From Verticillium longisporum (Eukaryota; Ascomycota; Sordariomycetes; Glomerellales; Plectosphaerellaceae): a stretch of 64,000 nt of DNA. The stretch is taken from the NCBI GenBank assembly GCA_019188255.1, contig JAETXT010000001.1:5518001-5582000 (forward strand), in the 5' to 3' direction. The translations under genes were made by a program, and so were the position numbers. Positions 25,617 to 34,655 of the stretch are shown piece by piece (position 1 is the first letter of the stretch; the number at the start of each line of letters is the position of its first letter). Under the pieces are notes generated by a model that did not search any database, was not told where the DNA came from, and worked only from the letters and a program-made list of their open reading frames with translations.

Positions 25617-26262
25617 CTTGAACAAGAAAGAAAAATGATCGTAGATGAGAACCCTCAGTTCTCTACATGCCAGCCTAAATTCTTGGGCTTTATTGTCTGA
25701 TATATGCGCAACGGAACCAGAGTGCGCTCTGCCGTGGCCACAAGACCCGTACCTTTGACGCGCCCGTTGCCAACTCGCAGCCGGCTCTGACTCGAGACTT
25801 AGCTGAGGATCTCCCAAAGGCAGCTGTGCCCCCATGTCGTTTCCCTTGACCGCCAGGACCCCTGAACCTCTACATGCCAACCAGGCAGACTGACAAGACC
25901 TCGTCACCCTGACCACCCATGATGCTTTCTCATGGAGGAAGTGGAGCGTGTGGGGGTGCGATCAATGGTAGAGCAACGCTCAGGGGTCGGGATAGGGGGC
26001 TGTTGCTTCAACGCCCGGGCAAGGGGATGAGTTGCAACAGGACGGCTGATGAGGGCTGTGGGAGCCCTCATCTCAAGCTAGGCCATGTTTGCTCCACACA
26101 CACACCACGGCCGTTCCACTCAGGGGCTGCACCGTGATGTTACCTGCGGCTGCTGTCCTGGGCCCGGATTAGAGAAGCCAGGGAGGCAGCATTGACCGAA
26201 GCGCTCCAACCCGTTTTACATCCATCAGTCCTCAGCGAAGCAAGAGATGGATGGCGGTTGGG
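25617..26262. other. Intergenic region, probable divergent promoter
   Basis: It separates the minus-strand membrane gene from the plus-strand gene at 26396. Short open frames here have no recognisable domain. I see no repeat or RNA gene. Confidence 0.4.
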
Positions 26263-26270
26263 TATATAAA
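26263..26270 (+). promoter_or_regulatory. TATA box (TATATAAA)
   Basis: A consensus TATA element about 126 bases upstream of the ATG at 26396. The transcript leader would consist largely of the pyrimidine repeat at 26284-26373. Confidence 0.65.
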
Positions 26271-26283
26271 GGCCTTCATTCCA

Positions 26284-26373
26284 TCCCCTTCATCCTCTCC
26301 CCTTCATCCTCTCCCCTTCATCCTCTCCCCTTCATCCTCTCCCCTTCATCCTCTCCCCTTCATCTTCTTACTC
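26284..26373 (+). repeat. Pyrimidine-rich 14-bp tandem repeat in leader
   Basis: About six near-perfect head-to-tail copies of the 14-mer CCCCTTCATCCTCT lie between the TATA box and the start codon. CT-rich tracts are common just upstream of fungal transcription starts, but a perfect minisatellite here is unusual. Confidence 0.9.
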
Positions 26374-26395
26374 TACGACCTCTCTTCTGCAGACC

Positions 26396-27028
26396 ATGGC
26401 AGCTCCCCGGCCGCTGTGTCCAACACCTTCTGCTTGTACTCCCATCAACCCCGTCCCGACCAGTGACGGGAACGACTGCGAAGGCGACCCCCGCAGTACT
26501 ACAGACGACAATGAGGACACTAACAGCAATCATGAAGACATGGTTTGTAACCACGAGGCCTTCTTAGACATCATGGAAGCTGAAAATCACGATCTGCCAC
26601 AGTTTCCACATGTTCTTACCGTGCCCCTGGCAGAGGAACATTTGGGTCGGTCTTTTAGGAACCTTCATGAGCTTCTGCACTTTTCTCTGCCCGACAAGCC
26701 TCCAAATATGGCTGCAGGGCCCCCCTTCTTCCAGAAGCAGATGGACGACGAACCGGAAGCCAACAGCAGACTTACTTTTGGCCCCTCCGGCCTTGACGGA
26801 AGAACCCTCTCTGTCAAACTTGGCACCATAGCCGGAGTTTGTCGTGAACTAGCGGACATGCTTGACCGTCTCAGCAGAATTGAGAGCCTCAATTCCCTGA
26901 ATCCCACAGGAGGACCAACCATCTGCCAGCAAACCAAGCGGAAGAACACTACCGAGGCAGCACATCCGCAAAAGAAACGGAGAGGTTCTAAGCCAGAGTC
27001 GGTCAGCTCTCAGGCGGCGCACGTCTAG
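26396..27028 (+). CDS. Hypothetical protein, 210 aa, probably nuclear
   Basis: A single uninterrupted frame starting at the first ATG after the TATA box and pyrimidine leader. The protein begins Pro/Thr-rich and acidic (about residues 1-60). It has a central part with LHELLHFSLPD and a helical RELADMLDRLSRIESLNSL near residues 150-170. The tail is basic, containing QKKRRGSK, a plausible nuclear localisation signal. I do not recognise a family. The well-formed promoter and intact frame suggest an expressed gene, possibly a small regulatory protein. Confidence 0.65.
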   Translation: MAAPRPLCPTPSACTPINPVPTSDGNDCEGDPRSTTDDNEDTNSNHEDMVCNHEAFLDIMEAENHDLPQFPHVLTVPLAEEHLGRSFRNLHELLHFSLPDKPPNMAAGPPFFQKQMDDEPEANSRLTFGPSGLDGRTLSVKLGTIAGVCRELADMLDRLSRIESLNSLNPTGGPTICQQTKRKNTTEAAHPQKKRRGSKPESVSSQAAHV

Positions 27029-27763
27029 GTGCAGTAGGATGAACCAACGGGCAGGAGGATGGTTGAAGTTTACGTTGGGGTCGTAGGTTGCCAACCTTTA
27101 CCCGCCTTTGCCCAACCTTTTTCCCCTCTTGACGTTGCAGTACGTTATCTCGTTTCCATCTCGTTGTAGTCAGGTCATGTAGCCCAAGGAGAAGTAGACG
27201 ACAAAATTCCTTGCTGAGTGCAATGCGTCGTTAAATACACATCTCCCGTTATGAGAAGCCTTATTTAGGGCCTAAATTTCGAGTCTTGGAAAGCGACCCT
27301 AATCATGGTCCTGCCCTCGTAGGCCCGAAAAACAAGCCCAAAAGAACAAGGCCAACTTTGTGACCTAAGACTATGAAGATGGGATCTTGGTCGATAAGAA
27401 GTCATCCAACCCGCGAGTAGCCGTCCACCTCAGAAATATCGATCCGCTCCACAAGCAGGCGCTCCCCTTTTGATTAAATGTGCGCCTGAGAGGGTCTACT
27501 GCTGTCGCAAAATGGTTATGATTGTCTGTAAAATGAGCTTTCTTTTCCTCTCCTCCTTCATTTAGCTCACCTTTTGCTGCGTTCGTTTTGAGAGAGATAG
27601 CATACTGGCTTAGAAATTCTCCTACCGCAATCACAAGCTTGCGCTGATACAGTATCCTCGTGAAAGCAAAACTGTCCGAGACCAATTCTGCTCAGACTGT
27701 CTGCAATCCGTGTTATCGCCACCTACAAGTTTCTCTTGGGCTGCTCTTCTTTCAACTTCTCCC
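27029..27763. other. Intergenic, no gene seen
   Basis: Tail-to-tail spacer between the 210-aa gene and the F-box gene. Short open frames on both strands lack domains or codon regularity. Confidence 0.4.
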
Positions 27764-28468
27764 CTACCTCCTCCGACTACCAGTGTTGAGGCCAGTTGTC
27801 GTCACCGCACCTTTCTTGGCTCGCCTAGCTCGCCCCTTGGCTTTGGGCCTCTGTCTCGGTCGATCCCTTCTGAGTGCCGTATACCCGAAGCCGTGGTTGT
27901 AACAGTCCAATTCCACAATGAGTTCAGCTCCGCAATTGATCAATGTTCCATATTTTGATTCGCCGTCATTCGACTGAAGCCAGGAGTTCATCATGTCATC
28001 CCAGATCATTGTGATCGAGGCCTTCCCACGGTGAGAGTCGTGGTAATGTTCCATAATGGCCTTGTGGGTCTGGCCAATGCTCAGGCCCATGTCCTTGTCT
28101 TTTGCGGTCTTCATGTGGATGGTCTGATGGGATGAATGGTACCCAAGCTGTACACGTATACCAAGCTTCTGGATCGGAGGCTGGGCGAGCAGCATTTTCC
28201 GCCAGCTGGCTTCTCGTGGATAAGGCTCATGGTAATCGGAACCGATCACTGAGATGATCTGGTCGAGGCATGGATTTCGTTTGCGTACGGGTGGTTGCGA
28301 GTGATCTGGTTGCAAGAAGAGTGCCGTTTGTAGGGATGTGGAGCGGTGTAGTAAAAGGTTCCAAGAGCGACATACACGTGCGGAGAACAAAAGAGTCTTG
28401 AAATCAACGTTAAGGAGAATCATGTCAAATAGCTCGGGTATCGCTAGAACCTCGTGTGTCTTTGCCAT
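27764..28468 (-). CDS. F-box domain protein
   Basis: F-box proteins recruit substrates to SCF ubiquitin ligases through Skp1. I start at the ATG at 28468, 16 codons inside the longest frame, because MAKTHEVLAIPELFDMILL resembles the typical N-terminus. The F-box follows at once (IPELFDMILLNVDFKTLLFSARVCRSW, about residues 8-35). It is followed by LLLHRSTSLQTALFLQP and PPVRKRNPCLDQI, conserved in a large fungal F-box group. The C-terminus is very basic (RPRQRPKAKGRARRAKKG). The single exon gives about 234 aa. Its substrate is unknown. Confidence 0.8.
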   Translation of the reverse strand: MAKTHEVLAIPELFDMILLNVDFKTLLFSARVCRSWNLLLHRSTSLQTALFLQPDHSQPPVRKRNPCLDQIISVIGSDYHEPYPREASWRKMLLAQPPIQKLGIRVQLGYHSSHQTIHMKTAKDKDMGLSIGQTHKAIMEHYHDSHRGKASITMIWDDMMNSWLQSNDGESKYGTLINCGAELIVELDCYNHGFGYTALRRDRPRQRPKAKGRARRAKKGAVTTTGLNTGSRRR

Positions 28469-29562
28469 TTTGAGCGGATAATTGCCCAGTGGGTTGGAGC
28501 AGGAAGTTGGGGACAATGGGGTTAAGTACAGGTATTCGCCCCCACCTGCGTTATGCCAGTCTGCGAGTCAGTCGAATTTGGTCCAATTTTTGGTCCCAGA
28601 TTTTGCGCTTCGGGCCTATCTGGGAGGCCTGCCACAGCACTGCCTCCACCGCGACACCATTTCGACCCCTTCGCCATGGCCCCCTTTGACCAGCAAAATA
28701 CTCCAGAGCAGTTCAGCCGCGCAAGGCTGACCTCTATAATTTGATCGAGGTAGCACGTCGCGTTATCCGGCACTTTTCAGCGCGTTCTGACACGGTACAG
28801 GCATGTTTCAGCAGGTTCCAGCATGTTCATCTGTCTACGCTCGGATCCTGGGCCTGGCAAAATGTTCCGTCGCGGTTTCCGGAGATATATTATTCGCACT
28901 GTTGTATTCGTACTGTGGTAGGTTCCGGTTACAGGTGGCTGGTGTGATATCGCAGGTTCTGGTCTTGGCTCTTCCCAGCTCTGAGGCGATCGCATCTTTG
29001 TGGTCTTTAACTCGTTGCGAAGTTCATTGTCGCGAACTTACTGAGTACCTCTCGGACAAGAAAAGTTGTGGGAATGCTGGACCCGACTTGGTAACCCAGA
29101 CTGCTTCAGGAATCGGGGCTTCGCGCGCTGGGCTATTCGTGCCAGATAACCGCATGAGGGGTCATCAATCCTTGCGACTTGGTCAAGACCAGGGACACCG
29201 GGGGCCATTGCCCTGGCCCTGGCATGATGAGGACCTTGTTCCCCGCTGACCGAACAGGCCTGGCCCATTCTCGGCCGTCACCGCACACTGAATCCGAAGT
29301 GCAAGGCAGTGCTACCAGATGCAATAAGGCTGTTCATCAGCAGAACCCTACGCCGCAAGAACGTCTCATGACATGTGAGATTCGAGGCAAGGATATGCAA
29401 TCAGGTGCATATGGAAGGGTTGTGCACTGCGAATCTATACAAGAAAGTACCCGCGTAGCCCCGCCGTCAGTATTTCCCACTGACACGCCTGTCGATTCAG
29501 AATCTCACCAGAGTCCACCTTGAGGCTCGGTCGGGCTTTTGGGTTCGACAAGTGATGATGTT
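28469..29562. other. Intergenic, no supported gene
   Basis: About 1.1 kb between the F-box gene and the deaminase-like gene. Several overlapping short frames on both strands look like chance. No domain, RNA or repeat recognised. Confidence 0.4.
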
Positions 29563-31543
29563 CTACTCACGGAATATCAACTCGGCGACTGTATCGCCCA
29601 TATCAACATAGAATGGCGAAGGCCCTGGTAACGTGACTTCAGAGCCCTTGTCTAGGGACATGACGTCGCAGAAACGCACGTTCTGACTCTTCAGTGTTTC
29701 CACGTCTTTCTCATCCAGCTGTCGAATGCGGTAGACGAGAGCATTGGCTAGCTTCGAATGATCCGGGCCAGTGGAGTACTGAATCGTCATCTCCGAGCTT
29801 CCAAAGGTATGGATTGAAGACGTCTCTCCTGGGGAGATGGAAAAGAAAGGCTGCTTGTCCGGACTGCAATTCTTTTCGTCTTGAGGAACGCCGTCTGGTG
29901 TGACTTCGGCACAAGGCATCGTCAACATCTTGACCACGTCTGCCTCAGAAATAGCGGATGATAAGTCTTCGGCATCATTGTCCACAGGGTCCCGCAGCAT
30001 CTTACACCCTTTGTTCTGTACCAGCGCCTCGGGCTTAGATGTAGTTGCGACGGTACTCAAGACCCCAATGATAGGAGCCAAGACCAATTCGCTCTCCCCA
30101 GCCTCAGTAACTGCCACCTCCGACACCGTTAGAGCCGTGCTCTCAACTGGGTAGACTAGGTCAATCTTCTGTCCCTTCTGCAACACCATCTCAATGCTTC
30201 GATTGGCATGGCGCTGGAGTGACTCATTGAGCTGGAGCTGGAGTTGCTTCAGACCCGGGAACGAGGGCAGCATCCATCCCGAATAAAGGCGTCCATGACT
30301 CTTCGGAATCCCGGGAAGCCCATTGAGCGCGAGCACCTCGTCGCACAGGAAGCACGCCTTCTTGGTGGACTGAACGACCCTGGTAGAAAAGGTGTCCTTT
30401 TGAGGTAGGCTCTTCAAATACAAGAGTATTTGGACTTCGGCATGAAGTTTAGATTTTGTGAGAATCCGAAATATGTCTCTGGTGAAATCATCCTCTGCCA
30501 CGAGAGGGTTCTTCCCCATGGAATTGGAGAGCGTGGCCGCGAGACCTCTTTTGGTCTTCTTGGTCGATACTCTACTTAATGTGCCGGTGAGGGACGGCAA
30601 GTATCCCGTGGCGTCAGGACGGATGAACGCGTCAGGCCCGAGACAGATGGGCTTGATCGTGACGCTGCGCAAGGCGCCAACTTTCCGGGCTAGGCGGTAC
30701 AGGCGGCGAGCAGCGGTCCGGTACTGGCCGGTTTTGCTGAAGATTCTTCGGTAATCTTCGCAGGAGGCTCCATCCAAGGCTGAGGGTGGAACCCCGTGGA
30801 ACAGGTTCGACATGTCTCCCATCCGAGTCCAGGTATCCGCCTCCTCGACCAGCGCTGGGAGCTCTGCATTGGTCTGGTGTTTTTCAAACTGATTGAGGGC
30901 CGCGACGAGTCTTCGGGTTCCCTCGATAAAAGGTCGTGTGTCTTCATGTCTACACGAGGCGATAGCGTCGCACATGTCGCGCAGCCGCTTTTGGAGGGGG
31001 GTCTTCGTCTTCCCCCGTTTGTGCTTGCCGAAGCGGAGGCGCGAAAGGATGCGCTCCCGGCAGACAGACACGATGTCGGTGAAGACTTGATACTCGAGCT
31101 GGCTATCATGTGCTTTTGGCGGATAGTGAGCAGCAGCAGCTGGGTTCGGAGCTTGACTTACCTCTGGTTGCTCGGGAGAGGGTGTCGAAGATGCGGCCGA
31201 AGCCATCAGACACTGAGCCGAGATAGTCGTCCCAGTCTGAGGGTTTTGATTTGTTGACTGCTACTAGCACCTCGAGTGAGGTATGATGCCGCTCTTCGGG
31301 CGTGCGCACCTCTCGGGTGGCAACGGCAGTAATCAGATTGACGTCCTCACGGATGGAGGAGAGAGCCGCCAGGATACCGGTGAGCTGCCGCTCCTGTTCG
31401 AGTGAAAGGGCTAGCTGACCATCGTCCTCCGCAGCTTCATGAAGATTTCTAGTCGATGGCCGGGCTGGAACATCGTGGAGGAATTGCATAAGCGCGATGT
31501 TCTCAGCGCAGATGATGGCCGGGGACTTTTGCTGAGGGAACAT
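29563..31543 (-). CDS. OTT_1508-like deaminase-fold protein
   Basis: Two exons: 31543-31162 and 31112-29563, with a 49-bp intron 31113-31161 (GTAAGT...AAAAG). Splicing joins ATR to AHDSQLEYQ in frame and gives 643 aa. The central to C-terminal part has the zinc-dependent deaminase signature. H-A-E occurs in KLHAEVQILLYL (about residues 351-353), and C-x2-C in KKACFLCDEVLALNG (about 381-384), followed by HGRLYSGWMLP. This matches the fungal OTT_1508-like branch of the cytidine-deaminase superfamily. The substrate (free nucleotide, RNA or DNA) is unknown. The N-terminal 350 residues are mostly helical with no recognised domain. The frame is intact, in contrast to many neighbours. No partner gene is evident. 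Confidence 0.75.
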
Positions 31544-31879
31544 TTTTCAAGCGCCCATCTGACCGGGTGATGGAAGCAACTCGACAGTCGCCGAAGACAG
31601 CCGCGCTGTGCTTTGCATAAAAGGAAAAAGCTTCAGGTCAGGCTGGGTGTCTCCAAAACGCCAACAGTGCGGTTGGCACGAAGCGGAGGGTCGTGATAGG
31701 CCGGTGCGTCATGCGGGAGGCTTACCAATGGATCGCGACCATGGGTCCTACATGATGCCTATCGATTTTCCGCCCGAAAGCTGGGCGACTCCGACTTTAT
31801 GGAATGGGTTTTCTGGCGCGGATGAAGCCAGAAGCCTCGACGTCTGCAGCCCACTTGGGTCAAGTAGATTGTGAGTTCA
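31544..31879. other. Intergenic, promoter side of the deaminase gene
   Basis: A short spacer upstream of the deaminase-like gene. No clear TATA box or other element recognised. Confidence 0.35.
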
Positions 31880-32225
31880 AGCCTTTCGAATCTCCTGCCC
31901 GACCTCGACGAACCCAGTGGCCTTGAATTTGTCTAGCCGCTGGGGAGGCAAGTCGAGGGGCATAGTTATTGGCTACGCGTCAAGGTACCAGGAGCTGTTT
32001 GACCTTGAAGGGCTTCGTGGAGGGAGCTGACTCTGCAAAGTCCATGGCCCAGATGCCGGTGCCGGTGCCCAGGTCAAGAACGCGCTGCGTGGTGTTGCCG
32101 ATTATGGCGGGATGGAGCTCTCCTCGGAGGAGCAGGCGGGAAATATGGTGTACCAAGTCCATGTGGTCCTGCTCATCGTCGTCGTTGGGCTATAGAGCCT
32201 ACGAACTAAGATTAGTGCAGTGATT
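31880..32225 (-). pseudogene. LaeA/TAM-type SAM methyltransferase remnant
   Basis: The minus strand reads DEQDHMDLVHHISRLLL, then TTQRVLDLGTGTGIWAMDFA, the SAM-binding motif I of LaeA-like (TAM-domain) methyltransferases. About 60 bases later, in another frame, PPQRLDKFKATGFVEVGQEI resembles the family's C-terminal 'F..AGF..V' part. Roughly the middle half of the domain is absent between these pieces and there is no start region. The gene is therefore collapsed by internal deletion and not functional. Confidence 0.6.
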
Positions 32226-32929
32226 GCAATCTGGAATTCAGTCATTGCGCGCCGGTGTTCTGTTAGGCGAAAGCTTGCCATTAGATATGCGCGGTCACGG
32301 AATGCGTCATAACGACGGCCGTTCTATGTTTCGCGTCAGCGCCAGTTACAACTTCAGCAGCAATTGTGTTCAGTTGCTCCAACACGAATCTCATGCCTGT
32401 ATTAAGAGTAAATAACTATCCTTTAAATAATTGCCTTGCTGAGTTGCCGGACCTGCGGATGGACCTACTTGTAACGTTAGTGCACAACACTGGAGTTGAG
32501 CGATGTTTGTTTGCCGGGTAACGACGTGTCGATTTCCTTAGACAGTTTTCCAACATTATCAGGAAGTCGCCTCTCCACGCGTGGTTTGAGCCTTGCCGCA
32601 TTGAGGGTGGTGGACCGCGTCTTCGGAAACTTCTTTCCAGGCGATGTACGTTGAAGATGAACCATGAAGCTACCGAATAGACTATGTTGGGTCGACCCAA
32701 AAGTCCTTTACCTGGGGCGGAAACACTTCCGTACGAACTCGGACTGTCTCGGCACATATGAAATGGGGAACGCGAGCCACGAACAGTGTAAGAGATGTTG
32801 AAACTTGGAAGGAAGGTACAGGTCCGTTAGTCTCATCGGAGGAAGGGTTCCAATCTTTTCCACTTCTAGTCTTCGTATCATAATGGCAATAGTTACTAAC
32901 TCGGCCATCATGCCAGCCTACTTATAGCC
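32226..32929. other. No supported gene
   Basis: Small frames on both strands only. Nothing recognisable. Possibly the 3' flank of the decayed pseudokinase gene. Confidence 0.35.
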
Positions 32930-33830
32930 AGAATGGGATATTTTGTATCCTCGACTTAACGATACACTTGCCAGAGAGACAGTTCCTTCTAACAGCCTCG
33001 GGCTCCAAGGGAGTTGCAGCAGTGCGTACTACTGACAGTCAGCACATGTACTAACGAGAGAGTTGGCCTGCTGACCTTGAGAAGTTGGCTTGTCGTAGTT
33101 GCGGATCTCGTCGCACAAAGAAAATCGACCGCATGAGAGCCCGACGGCCAGCGACTCGAGTCGTCGATGCCAACATCGCCATCTTCTTTCGCGTAGCCAT
33201 CCATGAGCTCCACCATTATAGCACTCAAGGCTCTAATATCTCGGTTATGTCCGGAACGCTGTTGAATATGTTCATAGCCCCCTGAGACTGTTAGACCAAC
33301 AATAAATGAGGCATGCGCTTGATCACTTACAAAGTTTTAGTTTAACAACACCAGAGCTGTTTATGAGTATATTGCAAATTGACAGTTGACCATGCTCAAG
33401 CCCATTCTTCTCTAAATAAGAAAGTCCCTCGAGCACCTATGCTGTGGTCAATTGAGGTTGGCATCAGTGACAGTGTTGACTTACCTGGCCCATTATCGAT
33501 GCTAGACGTAATTCATCTAATACAGGATTCCCCGCGAGCTCTGCGAGAGATAGTGGCATAAACTCAAATCCGACACGGTAATTATCTCCGAAATGGAAAA
33601 TTTCTCGGCAACAAAGGAAGGAATGGTGCCGAGCGTTTTTGATGGATGGTATCTGATCTTTGATATTCGGCCCAAACAAGTCTTGGATGACGACAAGGTT
33701 CGACTCACTGGATGGGGGAGGAGAGGCAGCCTCAGCGACCGGGAAGCAAGGGCTGTCGCCAAATTGGATCTTGGGTATCTTTCACATGGTAGCCTCAATA
33801 CCATGGGTCGTGACTCGGGAGTCTTGTAGC
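32930..33830 (-). pseudogene. Pseudokinase-like gene, copy 1 (decayed)
   Basis: Parallel to the gene at 38139-39324. Exon parts: about 33830-33485, 33436-33331, 33281-33076 and 33031-about 32930. Introns lie at 33437-33484, 33282-33330 and 33032-33075, at the same positions as in copy 2. Shared sequence includes the IQFGD..CFPVAE region, GFEFMPLSLAELAGNP, VLEGLSYLEKNGLEH, GYEH and DDSSRWPS. The fold is that of a protein kinase, but the catalytic loop reads LEHGQLSICNILIN with no HRD Asp, so it would be catalytically inactive even if expressed. The last exon opens with TAG where copy 2 has CAG, a CpA-to-TpA change, and the 5' part changes frame near 33795. The N-terminus may extend to 34088. 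Confidence 0.65.
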
Positions 33831-34655
33831 TAAGGGGGTGATTTTGGTGACGGCAAACGTCGGTGGACTTGCGGGCGATTCCCCGTTCCCATGATGGATT
33901 GTGCCAGGCGCCTCGGAATGATAAACTTTGCTGTCCTCCTTGATGGATCGATTTGTTTTGTAGTTATTCTCGGGAACGTAGATTCCCAAAATAAAGAAAT
34001 GCAATCGGATGCGAGCAGTTCCCCTGAAGTAAATACCCCGATCATGATGGAGTTGCCGTTTAATATTGTCAACCTGATGATGGGTCATGGTCTACTGTAC
34101 TACTCAGCCAGCGATGTGCCTTGAGCTGCCGCCACGCGCTGTAGCCCCTTTATCGCCTCTTGACTGCGACCCTCGATTGGCGGCTCCAGCCCAATCAATG
34201 CCTAAGATGGTTTTCCTCTCCGCCTCCAGCCGTCCGCGTTATCCCGTCCAAGCCCGTGACGCCAATTGCACCAGCCGCTACATGTTGTGAGCCATCCCGC
34301 CTCCCGCTCGCTCAAGAATGAGCCAGGGTCTGGAGCATCGACTGTGGGCTTGGCATTTAACCTGACATGCGGTAGGACGGTGACACCAGGCAGGGCAACC
34401 ACGCTTGCTACGTAAACGATCTAGCGCGGTCAATGGATCAGGCGGAGTCCTCTTGGCCCCAAACTTCACAAGGCAGGGCACGGGGCTGACCGGCCCCATA
34501 CAGCGAAGGACCAAGGATCAGCTGCACCAACAGGCTCCATCCGTAATACCGAGGGCAACCTGCCACAGAAAAGAGGAGTCGTCCAACTCTTCCACCCCTT
34601 AACATCGTTCCGTTCCATTCATCGTTGACTGTGGCAGGTCCGAGCCGGGTTCATC
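33831..34655. other. Spacer between pseudokinase copy 1 and the NLR
   Basis: A minus-strand open frame at 33795-34088 may be the eroded N-terminus of the pseudokinase gene. The rest has no recognisable coding sequence. It would contain the divergent promoters of both genes. Confidence 0.4.

Noticed and set aside
24702..25916. One 404-aa membrane protein on the minus strand
   Set aside because: The long frame runs through likely introns and non-coding upstream DNA; spliced exons in other frames give better hydrophobic segments.
29563..31206. A 547-aa single-exon start for the deaminase at 31206
   Set aside because: That start lies inside exon 1 in another frame and reads through a perfect GTAAGT...AG intron; splicing to the 31543 start gives a longer continuous protein.
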